NCBI RefSeq assembly: GCF_900114055.1
Contig: NZ_FORR01000002.1
Span: 310,001-374,000 of the forward strand
DNA: 64,000 nucleotides
Reading direction: 5' to 3'
Source of the DNA: Thermoflavimicrobium dichotomicum
GTDB lineage: Bacteria; Bacillota; Bacilli; Thermoactinomycetales; Thermoactinomycetaceae
Shown here: in pieces, positions 18,661 through 27,119 of the stretch
Numbering within the stretch: the stretch's first letter is position 1
Layout: each line of letters opens with the position of its first letter
The notes under the pieces: model-generated
What the model saw: only the letters and a program-made list of their open reading frames with translations
What the model was told of the DNA's origin: nothing
The model's database searches: none
Position numbers and translations under genes: made by a program

Positions 18661-18830
18661 TGTGCATAAACAGCAACAACTCAGAATCCATTTGACTCTG
18701 TCATGAAAGAAGTTATGATCCATGGTGAAAACATGGTACCTGGTTCAAGCTGGTGACAAATAGAAACTGGAAAAAAGAACAGGAACAGGAGTATTTCAGA
18801 TGTTTTCATAATTTATGAATCATTGGCACG

Positions 18831-18861
18831 GTGGGGAAAAAATTTTTTCCGCCACTCTTTT
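18831..18861 (+). terminator. Terminator between convergent amidase and methyltransferase genes
   Basis: GTGG-G-GAAAAAA pairs with TTTTTTC-C-GCCAC, then CTTTTTC-like T-rich sequence. The 18661-18830 stretch before it shows no gene. Confidence 0.7.
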
Positions 18862-19413
18862 TCATTTACGTGGCAAAAAACGTGATTTTCCTGTCATAAT
18901 TTCTTCATAGCATGTTGTTTCACCAAGGGCCCTTTCTTCTGCTGGAATGCGGACAAAAAGCAACAGAACCAGATTGATGATCGAAGCGATCCATGCAGTC
19001 AGGTAGGCACCCATGGCCAACGGAAGGGTTACAAATTCAATGATAACGGCTACATAATTGGGATGACGTAAATAGCGATAAGGACCTTTTGCAAGCGGGA
19101 CATGTCCTGGAACCACCCATATCCTTGTATTCCAATAGGGTCCCAAGGAATGTATACACCACCATCGTAATCCTTGCGCTAACATAAAGCCAAGAAAGGG
19201 AAGCCACCACCAAGAAGGTGAAGCAGCATGCAATATCTCTTTTTCCAAAAGCATACCAGCAAAAAATAAAACATGAACAGCAACCAAAAGCGGATAGTGT
19301 TTTCGGCCAATCTCATATCCACCTTGCTCTTTGATCCATGCTGCATTTTTTTTTGCCAATAACAGTTCAACACATCGCTGGATCACAACAAGCCATAATA
19401 CATACTCAAACAT
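18862..19413 (-). CDS. Isoprenylcysteine carboxyl methyltransferase family protein (BpsB/YpbQ-like)
   Basis: A 183-residue membrane methyltransferase with four to five hydrophobic segments. The ICMT signature RYLRHPNYVAVIIEFVTLPL (about residues 113-132) is present and EERALGETTCYEEIM lies near the C-terminus; these parts bind S-adenosylmethionine. It overlaps the type III polyketide synthase gene by eight bases. In Bacillus the same pair (bpsA-bpsB) makes alkylpyrones and O-methylates them. That pairing makes an alkylpyrone methyl ether the likely product here, though the chemistry is inferred. Confidence 0.86.
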   Translation of the reverse strand: MFEYVLWLVVIQRCVELLLAKKNAAWIKEQGGYEIGRKHYPLLVAVHVLFFAGMLLEKEILHAASPSWWWLPFLGFMLAQGLRWWCIHSLGPYWNTRIWVVPGHVPLAKGPYRYLRHPNYVAVIIEFVTLPLAMGAYLTAWIASIINLVLLLFVRIPAEERALGETTCYEEIMTGKSRFLPRK

Positions 19414-20482
19414 GACACGCTACCTCCTCATCCCAACACAACAAAGCGAGCTCCGAACTGAATCCTGGACCTAGTGCCGTAACCAGGCCATAACTTCCGT
19501 ATGGATGACTCTCTTGCAATTCTCTTTCCAATACAAAAAAAACCGTCGCTGAGGACATATTGCCATAATCACGCAAAACGGAATAGGCATGGGTCAATGG
19601 ATCCCTGGAAATTCCCAATGCTTCTTGGTACGCTTCCAATACCTTTCTTCCCCCAGGATGGGAAATCACATATTGAATATCTCCCAGCTGAAGATTGATT
19701 TCCTCTAAAAATTCGTCTACAATCGGTCGCATTTGCTTTCGAACCAAAGTTGGAATATCACGGGAAAAGATCACTTTCAGTCCATCATCTTCCAATTCCC
19801 ATCCCATGACATCCATGGACTCTGGCCAGATGATACTTTTGGTTGTTACAATACGTGGTCCAAAATAAGGATTACTTTTGCTCCCTGTTACCAAAACAGC
19901 TGCTGCTCCATCTGCAAACAAGGAAGTAGCAACCAGATTGCTCTTGGATCGATCATCACGACGAAAGGTCAGTCCACAAAGCTCTAAAGTCAAGAGCAAA
20001 ACACGCTGAGTGGGAAATGCCTGTACATATTCATAGGCTCGAGCCAATCCAGCTACCCCACCTGCACATCCCAGCCCCCAGATCGGTGTCCTTTTGACAT
20101 GAGGCTTCATCTTTAAACGGTTAATGAGATGCGCATCAATACTTGGAGTTGCTAACCCTGTTGTTGATACAAAAAGAAAATGGTCAATCTCATGGGGTTG
20201 AATGCCGGTCGACTCCAAACATCGTTGAATCGCCTGCTCTCCCAGCTGACAGGCCATTTCTATATAAATTTGATTTCTTTCCTTAAAGCTTCGATCTTCT
20301 TCATACCACTCTCTGGGTCTACTGAAATAACGTTGTTCAATTGCTGTATTTTCAAAAATGGAGAGCAATCGGTCGATATGCGGAAATGTATCTTGAAACA
20401 ACTGCTTGCTGAAATCACGGATTTCTGCTTGATTATATGTATATGGAGGAACAGCTGTTCCTATCGATAGTATCCTTGCCAT
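19406..20482 (-). CDS. Type III polyketide synthase (BpsA-like)
   Basis: A 358-residue chalcone-synthase-like enzyme that condenses fatty acyl-CoA starters with malonyl-CoA into pyrones. The catalytic triad is visible: Cys in GLGCAGGVAGLARA, His in ISHPGGRKVLEAYQ and Asn in RDYGNMSSATV. The start is placed at ATG 20482, seven bases after GGAGG; an ATG two codons earlier touches the ribosome site. It is the first gene of a two-gene operon with the methyltransferase. Length and motifs are normal for the family. Confidence 0.9.
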   Translation of the reverse strand: MARILSIGTAVPPYTYNQAEIRDFSKQLFQDTFPHIDRLLSIFENTAIEQRYFSRPREWYEEDRSFKERNQIYIEMACQLGEQAIQRCLESTGIQPHEIDHFLFVSTTGLATPSIDAHLINRLKMKPHVKRTPIWGLGCAGGVAGLARAYEYVQAFPTQRVLLLTLELCGLTFRRDDRSKSNLVATSLFADGAAAVLVTGSKSNPYFGPRIVTTKSIIWPESMDVMGWELEDDGLKVIFSRDIPTLVRKQMRPIVDEFLEEINLQLGDIQYVISHPGGRKVLEAYQEALGISRDPLTHAYSVLRDYGNMSSATVFFVLERELQESHPYGSYGLVTALGPGFSSELALLCWDEEVACHV

Positions 20483-20582
20483 AATCATTCCTCCATTTAA
20501 CGGATTTTTTCTTATATTCCCCTTTCCACTTTCATCCTATGCTGGTCATTCTTAAGAGACATTTACTGTAGAAAGGTGAAAA

Positions 20583-20978
20583 ATGATGAAAAACATATTC
20601 ATTTACTCGATCACCCTAATCATTTCATTTCTCTTGTCTGGCTGTGTCATCAAACAAAAACAGGAACCCACTTCTCCTCATGAAAAAATCGAAGTCCTTA
20701 CTCCACAAACCGAAACCAAATCATCCAAAGAATTTTCATCTTCCAAACAAGCCAATTGCCACGTGATTGTTGGATCATTCAAGGAACCACAAAATGCTCA
20801 GAAACGGGTAAAAGAACTCGAAAGCAAAGGGTTTCACGCTGAGATCATGAAAGTTCAAGTGAACGGAACCACCTGGTATCGAGTAAATACAGGAAGTTAC
20901 CCTGAGCACTCGCAATGCCAGGATCTGCTCAATCATATAGAATCGGCAGGCTTTGATGGTTTTATTGCTGATGAATAA
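20583..20978 (+). CDS. SPOR-domain lipoprotein
   Basis: A 131-residue predicted lipoprotein with lipobox LSGC (Cys21). A Ser/Thr/Lys-rich linker follows (residues 25-55), then a SPOR domain of about 70 residues (CHVIVGSFKEPQNAQKRVKE and WYRVNTGSYPEHSQCQDLL). SPOR domains bind denuded glycan strands at septa or on cortex peptidoglycan, so a cell-wall location is likely. AAAGGTG precedes the ATG. It is divergent from the polyketide synthase and shares a terminator with the transporter gene downstream. Confidence 0.85.
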   Translation: MMKNIFIYSITLIISFLLSGCVIKQKQEPTSPHEKIEVLTPQTETKSSKEFSSSKQANCHVIVGSFKEPQNAQKRVKELESKGFHAEIMKVQVNGTTWYRVNTGSYPEHSQCQDLLNHIESAGFDGFIADE

Positions 20979-20981
20979 CAA

Positions 20982-21012
20982 AATAAGCCCTCTATTCACT
21001 CTGAGGGCTATT
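20982..21012. terminator. Convergent terminator overlapping the BceB-like stop codon
   Basis: AATAAGCCCTC pairs with GAGGGCTATT around a ten-base loop. It serves the SPOR lipoprotein gene and the minus-strand permease gene, whose stop lies in the stem. Confidence 0.65.
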
Positions 21013-22914
21013 TACGTATTTCAAGACATCATGCATATACATTCGCTTTGTCCACCCATAATACAAACCATAGATCACCATATAAGCAAGCACAGACATC
21101 CCATATATATCCCAGATCGGCTTCTTGAATAACGCACTAAACATATGCATGGCCGCAGATGCATGACAGATTCCAACAACAAAGGGAATCGAAAACAAGA
21201 GAAAAATTTGAGCCTTCAGTAAAAAAATTCCCTCTTTTTTCCGCATCCCTATTTTGTGAAGCACTACCCACTGCTTCACATCACTTGGTAATTCAGTAAA
21301 AATTCGAAAGTAAAGAATGCTTCCTGCACCAAGAAAAAACAACACCCCTATAAACAGGCTGACAAACATCAATGGTGAAAAGATCTCTTTAACCGCTTGA
21401 TATAATTCATAGGTGCTTTGTACATGATAGGCATCTCCTTTCTTTTCTTTCGCCAATCGATCCAGATCCAGTACCAAGCCCTTTGACTTTTTCCAGTCTG
21501 AAAAACGATAAGCATGAATCGTCAGTTGCTGGGAATCGGGTGCCCATTTTTTCAGCTGGTTAAACTGCTGATCCGTAACTACGGCAAAAAATTTGGTTTT
21601 TGCATGCTCATTCCAAATCCGATGGACGACATGCTTTACTAACTGAAATGAATTCGTTCGATCCCCGATCTTTACATTTACACGCTTGTTTGATAACGTC
21701 TCTACTTTGTCTTTGGCCATTCCACTACTGTCAATAAATGCCATTTCTCCCAAGTGTAATGAGAGGGCATACGTTGCTGGATTTCCCGTCAACCGTTGAT
21801 AGTCACTTTGGGACATGAGAGAAACCATCTGCTTTTCTTTCTGCATTTGTGCCAGGATCAGAGGAACATGTTCTTCCTGAATGACCTGCAATCCTTGATG
21901 TTTAAAGTGCTGCTCCATCTCTTGGGGAGACATCCCCTGAATATTTCCCTCAATACTCAAGTGAAAAGGAGTTTGATCTGTGGCTACTTTTTCCGCTTCT
22001 ATATAGTAAGTGAAACACACACTCACAGAAGTAAGAACCACGCTGCACAAGATCGATACCATAAATAAAATGCGAGCATTGTCTTTCAACCGAAAGCGCA
22101 ATTGGGAAAGCAGTATCAGGTTCGTCCCATGGTAAAAAACCGGTTTCTTTTTTTGGAGATAATCAATGATGGCCACGCTAAGCTGAGTAAACAATAATTG
22201 GGTTCCGATCAGAACCAATAGAAAAATGAAAACAAATTGTTGTACCAAACTTTTCAGATCCGCCGTCCAAGCCAGAAAATATGCTCCTCCCAGGCAAAGG
22301 AGCGATAGAACCACTTTCCACGTAGAAAAAGCAGGTGCTGGTTTTTCTTTTACAGCTTCTCTGAATAAATCCGCAATTGACTGTTTGCGAATGGTAAAGC
22401 GGCTCCACCAGGACAATAGACTAAAGATAAGGAGAAATCCAACGATCGTCAGTCCCAGTGCCTGAAAGGAAATAGCAAATGAGATGGGCTCTGTCAAATC
22501 CAGGACGACAGACACCAGCAAATAAAAGAGCTTCGAAAAAACGAGACCGAGACATACACCCACTCCAATGGCCAAACAACCGACCATCATATTTTCCCAA
22601 AAAATAATGCGTGTTACGTGCTTGACGGACATCCCCAAACATTGTAAAAGTCCCAGGTCATGCTTCCGGTTGCGCAAAAATGCAGACTGGGAGTATCCAA
22701 TAAAAAGAATCGAAAACAATCCAACCATTCCTTCAACCAAAAACATCAATGCCATAAACTGTTTTGGAATCTCTTTGGATTGCAAGATCGGATGAAACAA
22801 CAAGGAAGCGTAAAGATAAAACATCCATACAGAAAATGTGCAACTGAGGAAATATGCCAAGTAACTCCTCATATGATGTTTTACATTCTTAAAAGCGAGA
22901 CTTCGCAAGTTCAT
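20992..22914 (-). CDS. BceB/VraG-type ABC transporter permease
   Basis: A 640-residue FtsX-superfamily permease with about ten membrane segments. A large extracytoplasmic domain (about residues 305-500) sits between the seventh and eighth spans, the hallmark of BceB-type detoxification transporters. These free lipid II-cycle intermediates from peptide antibiotics such as bacitracin and signal to a partner kinase. Its start overlaps the ATPase gene by 26 bases. Together with the ATPase, kinase and regulator it forms a complete Bce-type module. The antibiotic sensed is unknown. Confidence 0.88.
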   Translation of the reverse strand: MNLRSLAFKNVKHHMRSYLAYFLSCTFSVWMFYLYASLLFHPILQSKEIPKQFMALMFLVEGMVGLFSILFIGYSQSAFLRNRKHDLGLLQCLGMSVKHVTRIIFWENMMVGCLAIGVGVCLGLVFSKLFYLLVSVVLDLTEPISFAISFQALGLTIVGFLLIFSLLSWWSRFTIRKQSIADLFREAVKEKPAPAFSTWKVVLSLLCLGGAYFLAWTADLKSLVQQFVFIFLLVLIGTQLLFTQLSVAIIDYLQKKKPVFYHGTNLILLSQLRFRLKDNARILFMVSILCSVVLTSVSVCFTYYIEAEKVATDQTPFHLSIEGNIQGMSPQEMEQHFKHQGLQVIQEEHVPLILAQMQKEKQMVSLMSQSDYQRLTGNPATYALSLHLGEMAFIDSSGMAKDKVETLSNKRVNVKIGDRTNSFQLVKHVVHRIWNEHAKTKFFAVVTDQQFNQLKKWAPDSQQLTIHAYRFSDWKKSKGLVLDLDRLAKEKKGDAYHVQSTYELYQAVKEIFSPLMFVSLFIGVLFFLGAGSILYFRIFTELPSDVKQWVVLHKIGMRKKEGIFLLKAQIFLLFSIPFVVGICHASAAMHMFSALFKKPIWDIYGMSVLAYMVIYGLYYGWTKRMYMHDVLKYVNSPQSE

Positions 22915-23668
22915 AGGATTCTCCCCCCAATGCTGTCGTTACCTGCATAATCTGCTGAAAAAAGGCTTGTCTCGATTCTCCACGCCGGATTTCTGTAAAC
23001 ACTTTCCCATCCTTGATAAAAATCACTCTGTCACAGTAGCTGGCTGTAAAAGGATCATGCGTGACTGTCAAGATGGTGGATTGTTCTTTTTTATTTAACT
23101 GCACTAACGATTCCATTAAGGATTTGGCTGACTTGGAGTCCAGATTTCCTGTTGGTTCATCCGCTAAAATCAGGGCTGGAGAATGTACCAGAGCACGAGC
23201 TGCCGCTGCCCTTTGTCTCTGCCCACCAGAAACTTCGTAGGGGCGATGGGACAAGACCTGATCAATCCCCAAATATTTAGCCAATTCATTCACCCGCTGT
23301 TCCATTTCTGCAATTGGACGTTTTTCCAACACCAGAGGCACCAATATGTTTTCTTTCAATGTCAAGGCATCCAATAAATAAAATTCCTGAAAAATAAAGC
23401 CTAATCTTTTACGCCGAAAATCAGCCAATTCATCATCACTCATGTTTGCTACATTTTGTCCTTCTATCCAGATTTCTCCCGAAGTTGGACGATCAATGGT
23501 CCCAAGGATCTGTAACAAAGTGGTCTTTCCACTGCCAGATGGCCCCATAATCCCTACAAATTCCCCTTGATGGATTGTTAAATACAAATCCGTTAATGCT
23601 TGATAGGTAACCCCTTTAGACTTCTGTCCGTAAATCTTCGACAGATTTTTCGCTTCGAGTATGATCAT
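22889..23668 (-). CDS. BceA-type ABC transporter ATPase
   Basis: A 259-residue ATPase. Walker A is GPSGSGKTT (about 40-48), the signature is VSGGQRQRAAAARAL and Walker B is LILADEPTGNLDS. It belongs to the LolD/MacB-like branch that pairs with FtsX-type permeases. It is translated just ahead of and overlapping the permease gene. A terminator at 23792-23816 separates it from the two-component genes, so it likely has its own promoter in 23669-23790. In known systems that promoter is activated by the BceR-type regulator; I did not recognise a clear binding site. Confidence 0.9.
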   Translation of the reverse strand: MIILEAKNLSKIYGQKSKGVTYQALTDLYLTIHQGEFVGIMGPSGSGKTTLLQILGTIDRPTSGEIWIEGQNVANMSDDELADFRRKRLGFIFQEFYLLDALTLKENILVPLVLEKRPIAEMEQRVNELAKYLGIDQVLSHRPYEVSGGQRQRAAAARALVHSPALILADEPTGNLDSKSAKSLMESLVQLNKKEQSTILTVTHDPFTASYCDRVIFIKDGKVFTEIRRGESRQAFFQQIMQVTTALGGESYELAKSRF

Positions 23669-23791
23669 GTTTCCACTGTTCCTCCTGATCTTTTTCTTGT
23701 TATCTATTAGTCTACTGATTTACTTGTTTGACTCCCATTGATTTATCTTTCAAACAGGCGGATGAACCTTTCATTTTTGTCATGATCAAAT

Positions 23792-23816
23792 AAAAAAACC
23801 TAACCCTAAGGGTTAG
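23792..23816 (-). terminator. Terminator after the Bce-type kinase gene
   Basis: CTAACCC pairs with GGGTTAG, followed on the minus strand by seven T (23798-23792). The hairpin overlaps the kinase stop codon, isolating the regulator-kinase pair from the transporter genes. Confidence 0.85.
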
Positions 23817-24858
23817 TGGAATAGATGAGGGTAAATGTGGTTCCCTTTCCTTCCTCGGATGTGACAGCAATCTCATGATTTAATGCAGTGAGAACTTTTT
23901 TGACCAAATATAATCCCATGCCAGTTGCCTGAGCAAAGCGCCGACCATTCTCCCCTGTAAAGAACGGATCAAAAATGCGGGGTAAATCCTGCTTCGGGAT
24001 TCCAGGACCTTGATCCTGAATATCCAGTAAAATACGTTGCGATTCCTTATGCAAGCGAAAAGTAAGATAACTGCGTTTCCCCATCTGGGAAGCATACTTT
24101 AAGGCATTTTGCACGATTTGCTCAATGACAAAGCGGTTCCACTTGCTATCGGTTAAAATGATCCATTCTTTATCGTCTGCCACTTCCAATTTTGGAAAGA
24201 TACCCAAGCGAATAAAGGCTTTCTTTTTCCCCTGGATCACTTGTCGAACCTGATCCAATAAAGAAACAGGACGAATTTGATAATCGAGTGAAAAATCATT
24301 TAAACGAGCCATATTGAGAACCATATCCAGTCCTTCATTAAGTTTCTCAACCTCTTCTTCCATACTTTTCAGATCATCTCTTTCAAACATACCAGGACTG
24401 ATCTTTTGCAACATCAATGAAAGAGAAGCCAGTGGCATTTTCATTTCATGTACCCATATATTCATATATTCCAAATGTTGCTGATGGGCTTCTACATACT
24501 TCTTCTGTTCTTGTATGGCGATCTGGTACAGGTGTTCAGCCACTTCCGAAAATCGTTGATGCTCGACGAGTTTGGGCTGATCCCAAAAAGAAAATTCGCT
24601 TAATTTTGTCGCCTTTAACAGTTGATCACAGCGGCGGTAAAAAGGGTACCATTGTATAAATTGGATCACTAAAAATATGACAAGCAATACTCCCGATAAA
24701 ATCAAGGTATATCCCCATTCTTGCTGAAACAATATCCATGCTTCCTGATGAAAATAAAAAGTGAGTGAAAAAGTGGCAATGATTAAAAGCCACTGCAAAA
24801 GAAATAAAATGATCCATCCCACTCTTTCTCGCAAGAAAAAAACAAGTGCTCGTTTCAC
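23806..24858 (-). CDS. Intramembrane-sensing histidine kinase, BceS type
   Basis: A 350-residue kinase with two membrane helices (about 14-36 and 50-70) joined by a very short outside loop. It therefore has no sensor domain of its own and should sense through the BceB-type permease. The phospho-acceptor is His137 in WVHEMKMPLAS. The ATP-binding part shows NALKYAS, DQGPGIP and a later GMGLYLVKK box. The GTG start overlaps the regulator stop by four bases (GTGA), with GGAGGAAACAAG upstream. Classification is firm; the ligand is not known. Confidence 0.9.
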   Translation of the reverse strand: MKRALVFFLRERVGWIILFLLQWLLIIATFSLTFYFHQEAWILFQQEWGYTLILSGVLLVIFLVIQFIQWYPFYRRCDQLLKATKLSEFSFWDQPKLVEHQRFSEVAEHLYQIAIQEQKKYVEAHQQHLEYMNIWVHEMKMPLASLSLMLQKISPGMFERDDLKSMEEEVEKLNEGLDMVLNMARLNDFSLDYQIRPVSLLDQVRQVIQGKKKAFIRLGIFPKLEVADDKEWIILTDSKWNRFVIEQIVQNALKYASQMGKRSYLTFRLHKESQRILLDIQDQGPGIPKQDLPRIFDPFFTGENGRRFAQATGMGLYLVKKVLTALNHEIAVTSEEGKGTTFTLIYSTNP

Positions 24859-25568
24859 CTTGTTTCCTCCAGGCCATTTATGTCGAATATGTATCCAACT
24901 CCCCGTTTTGTCTGAATGAGGTGGTCAAGATTCCACTTGCCCAGCTTTTTACGTACACGTGTCACATTGACTGTTAAAGTATTATCATCAACAAAATCGA
25001 TATCATCCCATAACGCTTCCAAACAATCTTCTCGGGTAACCACTTTTCCAGCGCGTTCCATGAGTAAGCGGAGCAGCTTCACTTCATTTTTGGTTAGAGA
25101 TTGTACCTGTCCACCATAATCCATCTCCATTTTACCGATATGTAAAGTGAGTTCACCAACACGAATGATGGGTTCGATTGATCCCTCTTCTCTGGCATAC
25201 TCCCCATAAGTTCTTCTCAAGATCGCCTTGCATTTCGCATGTAAGACTTCCAGATGAAATGGCTTGGTGATATAATCATCTCCCCCGCTTTCCATGCCCA
25301 TCACTTGCTCCATTTCGGAAGCACGTGCCGAAAGAAAAAGAATGGGAACAGAGGAAAGCTGACGGATCTGTCGACATAAATGAAAACCATCCTGATAAGG
25401 AAGATTGACATCCAAAATGACTAAGTGAGGTTTAATAGAGGTAAACTCTTCGATCACTTTCGTAAATTCCTGAACAACAAAAACGTCGTAACCATATTGC
25501 TGTAAATAGGAACGAATCGATTGGGCAATCTTTTCTTCATCTTCGACGATATATATCCGATAATTCAC
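24855..25568 (-). CDS. OmpR family response regulator, BceR type
   Basis: A 237-residue regulator. The receiver domain has acidic residues VEDEE near 8-12, the phosphorylated Asp53 (VILDVNLPYQDG) and the switch Lys in YITKPF. A winged-helix DNA-binding domain follows, with TKNEVKLLRLLME and DDNTLTVNVTRVRKKLG. It is encoded first, overlapping the kinase gene by four bases. By family rule it would activate the separate bceAB-type promoter downstream. The start is GTG at 25568 after AGGGAGTGA. Confidence 0.9.
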   Translation of the reverse strand: MNYRIYIVEDEEKIAQSIRSYLQQYGYDVFVVQEFTKVIEEFTSIKPHLVILDVNLPYQDGFHLCRQIRQLSSVPILFLSARASEMEQVMGMESGGDDYITKPFHLEVLHAKCKAILRRTYGEYAREEGSIEPIIRVGELTLHIGKMEMDYGGQVQSLTKNEVKLLRLLMERAGKVVTREDCLEALWDDIDFVDDNTLTVNVTRVRKKLGKWNLDHLIQTKRGVGYIFDINGLEETR

Positions 25569-25600
25569 TGAATCACTCCCTTTCTCTACTGGAAAAGGAA

Positions 25601-25781
25601 AACCGGGTTTGTCAACAGACCCTCATGTTGCCGAGCAATACCATTAGAGGGTTGAAAAAGGTTTCTGTTTTCTATAAAGCGGAGGGATGGGTTCCTTACG
25701 GAGTGACTGTGATGGTACAGAAGTCGTCACGGAGGAAGGAATCCATCCCGAAGCGCGGGAGAACGTATCCATATTTTCAGG
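25601..25781 (+). repeat. Structured intergenic repeat, copy C
   Basis: Full-length copy. A small hairpin CCCTC-AT-GTTGC..GCAAT-GAGGG comes first. The main hairpin has outer arms at 25684-25690 (GGGATGG) and 25743-25749 (CCATCCC) and an inner GTGAC/GTCAC pair at 25703-25707 and 25726-25730. It ends ATATTTTCAGG. Over about 165 bases it differs from copy D at only three positions. Its last bases supply the stop codon of the acetyltransferase gene on the other strand. Confidence 0.88.
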
Positions 25782-26409
25782 ATCGTCTCGAATCCCTTTC
25801 TAATATCTTCCATCTGTTTGCATTCTCATTTCGAAAATACTGCCAATAATCATGTTCTTTTGCCTGTTCCCATTCCTTTTTTAACAATCCATATACATAT
25901 ACATCCTCAAGTCCCTGAGATGTTTGGGTCATTTGTCGAAGCTTCCCTTCCAATTGAAAGCACAGACGTTTCGGGATCGCTTGACTTGCCTGATTACTTA
26001 CGGCACAACGAATCTCAATCCGATTCAACTTCCGCTCAACAAATAAATAATCCATTAAGGAAAGCACAGATCGAGTCATCACCCCTTTTCCTTGTGCATC
26101 CTGAGCGAGCCAATATCCGATTTCAGCAAAACCAAGCGCTGTGTTGATTTGATTCGCACCGACCATTCCGGCAAAACGCAGTTGATACCAAATACCAATA
26201 TGAATCTCTTTTCCCAACGAAAATTGTTCCAAAGCATGACGGATAAATTGCTCAGTATCTGTCACTTCCTTCGTTGTCTCTGCAAAAGGTACATAGCGTT
26301 TCAAGTGATCCCGATTTTTCACCACACACTGAAAAATCTCTTCTGCATGATGGATCTGTACAAGCTTTAATACAATCTCTTCTCCAATGGTATGATCAAG
26401 GATGCCCAT
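25777..26409 (-). CDS. GNAT family N-acetyltransferase (RimJ/RimL-like)
   Basis: A 210-residue acetyltransferase likely to modify an N-terminal or small-molecule amine with acetyl-CoA. The acetyl-CoA loop region reads IGYWLAQDAQGKGVMTRSV, followed by RIEIRCAVSNQASQAIPKRL, both typical of the RimJ/RimL branch. The start ATG at 26409 follows GGGGAGGGATC; a longer in-frame extension overlaps the upstream gene and is unlikely. The stop codon TGA (25779-25777) lies inside the last bases of repeat copy C, so the native C-terminus may have been altered by that element. Confidence 0.83.
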   Translation of the reverse strand: MGILDHTIGEEIVLKLVQIHHAEEIFQCVVKNRDHLKRYVPFAETTKEVTDTEQFIRHALEQFSLGKEIHIGIWYQLRFAGMVGANQINTALGFAEIGYWLAQDAQGKGVMTRSVLSLMDYLFVERKLNRIEIRCAVSNQASQAIPKRLCFQLEGKLRQMTQTSQGLEDVYVYGLLKKEWEQAKEHDYWQYFRNENANRWKILERDSRRS

Positions 26410-26428
26410 ATCGATCCCTCCCCAGCCA

Positions 26429-26755
26429 TTAGTAAACAGAACGATAGAATAGAAGAAGAAACATAAAGTATACAACTCCAAAGATTAACAGGGAGAAAAA
26501 TAGAGAATACACATATGTAAAAATTCGAAAACGCTTAATACGTGCTGCGATCATCCGGTTAAGCTTGCGAACAGAAAAATAAAAAGCCGGTCCAAAAAGA
26601 AGCAGGAAAAAAACACTGACCCAAATTAACAGGGTTTGCTGTCCATTTGCAAGCGGTGTAGAAGAAGCTAATTGATAATGTTGAACAATCCACCATCGCC
26701 CAATCGCAAATACACTTAACGTGATGAAATAATAAATGTACCATTTTCGATTCAT
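26429..26755 (-). CDS. Hypothetical three-span membrane protein
   Basis: A 108-residue protein not recognised. It has hydrophobic segments at about residues 7-23, 43-60 and 79-103 and a basic cytoplasmic stretch RKLNRMIAARIKRFR between the second and third. GGAGGG lies nine bases before the ATG. It ends 19 bases before the acetyltransferase start and is probably co-transcribed with it. The pair is bracketed by direct repeats C and D. Confidence 0.6.
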   Translation of the reverse strand: MNRKWYIYYFITLSVFAIGRWWIVQHYQLASSTPLANGQQTLLIWVSVFFLLLFGPAFYFSVRKLNRMIAARIKRFRIFTYVYSLFFSLLIFGVVYFMFLLLFYRSVY

Positions 26756-26850
26756 GCTGAAGACCCTCCATCATTTGCATCGATCTTACCGCATTTCACA
26801 GAAAACAAATGGTCAGATTCTTTATGAAAGAAACCCAGCTTATAGACACC

Positions 26851-27043
26851 GTTTTCCGTTATATGCGATTTGACAACAGACCCTCATGTTGCCGAGCAAC
26901 ACCATTAGAGGGATGAAAAAGGTTTCTGTTTTCTATAAAGCGGAGGGATGGGTTCCTTACGGAGTGACTGTGATGGTACAGAAGTCGTCACGGAGGAAGG
27001 AATCCATCCCGAAGCGCGGGAGAAACGTATCCATATTTTCAGG
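26851..27043 (+). repeat. Structured intergenic repeat, copy D
   Basis: Full-length copy in the same orientation as C, 1,250 bp away. It begins GTTTTCCGTTATATGC and carries the small hairpin (GTTGC-CGA-GCAAC inside CCCTC/GAGGG) and the long GGGATGG/CCATCCC hairpin. It ends ATATTTTCAGG. A 53-codon frame is open through it, but the frame is broken by indels in copies A and B. Confidence 0.88.
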
Positions 27044-27119
27044 TTAGCGAAAGACTGACTCGCTTATTTACAACTTGATTATATAACAAAACGGGATGAA
27101 CCTTCATACTGATCTCGGC

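Noticed and set aside
25625-25849. A possible conserved peptide (GWVPYGVTVMVQKSSRRK) encoded by repeat copies C, D, F and part of A
   Set aside because: Copies A and B carry single-base indels that break the frame upstream and within it, while hairpin pairing is kept. The peptide similarity follows from nucleotide conservation.
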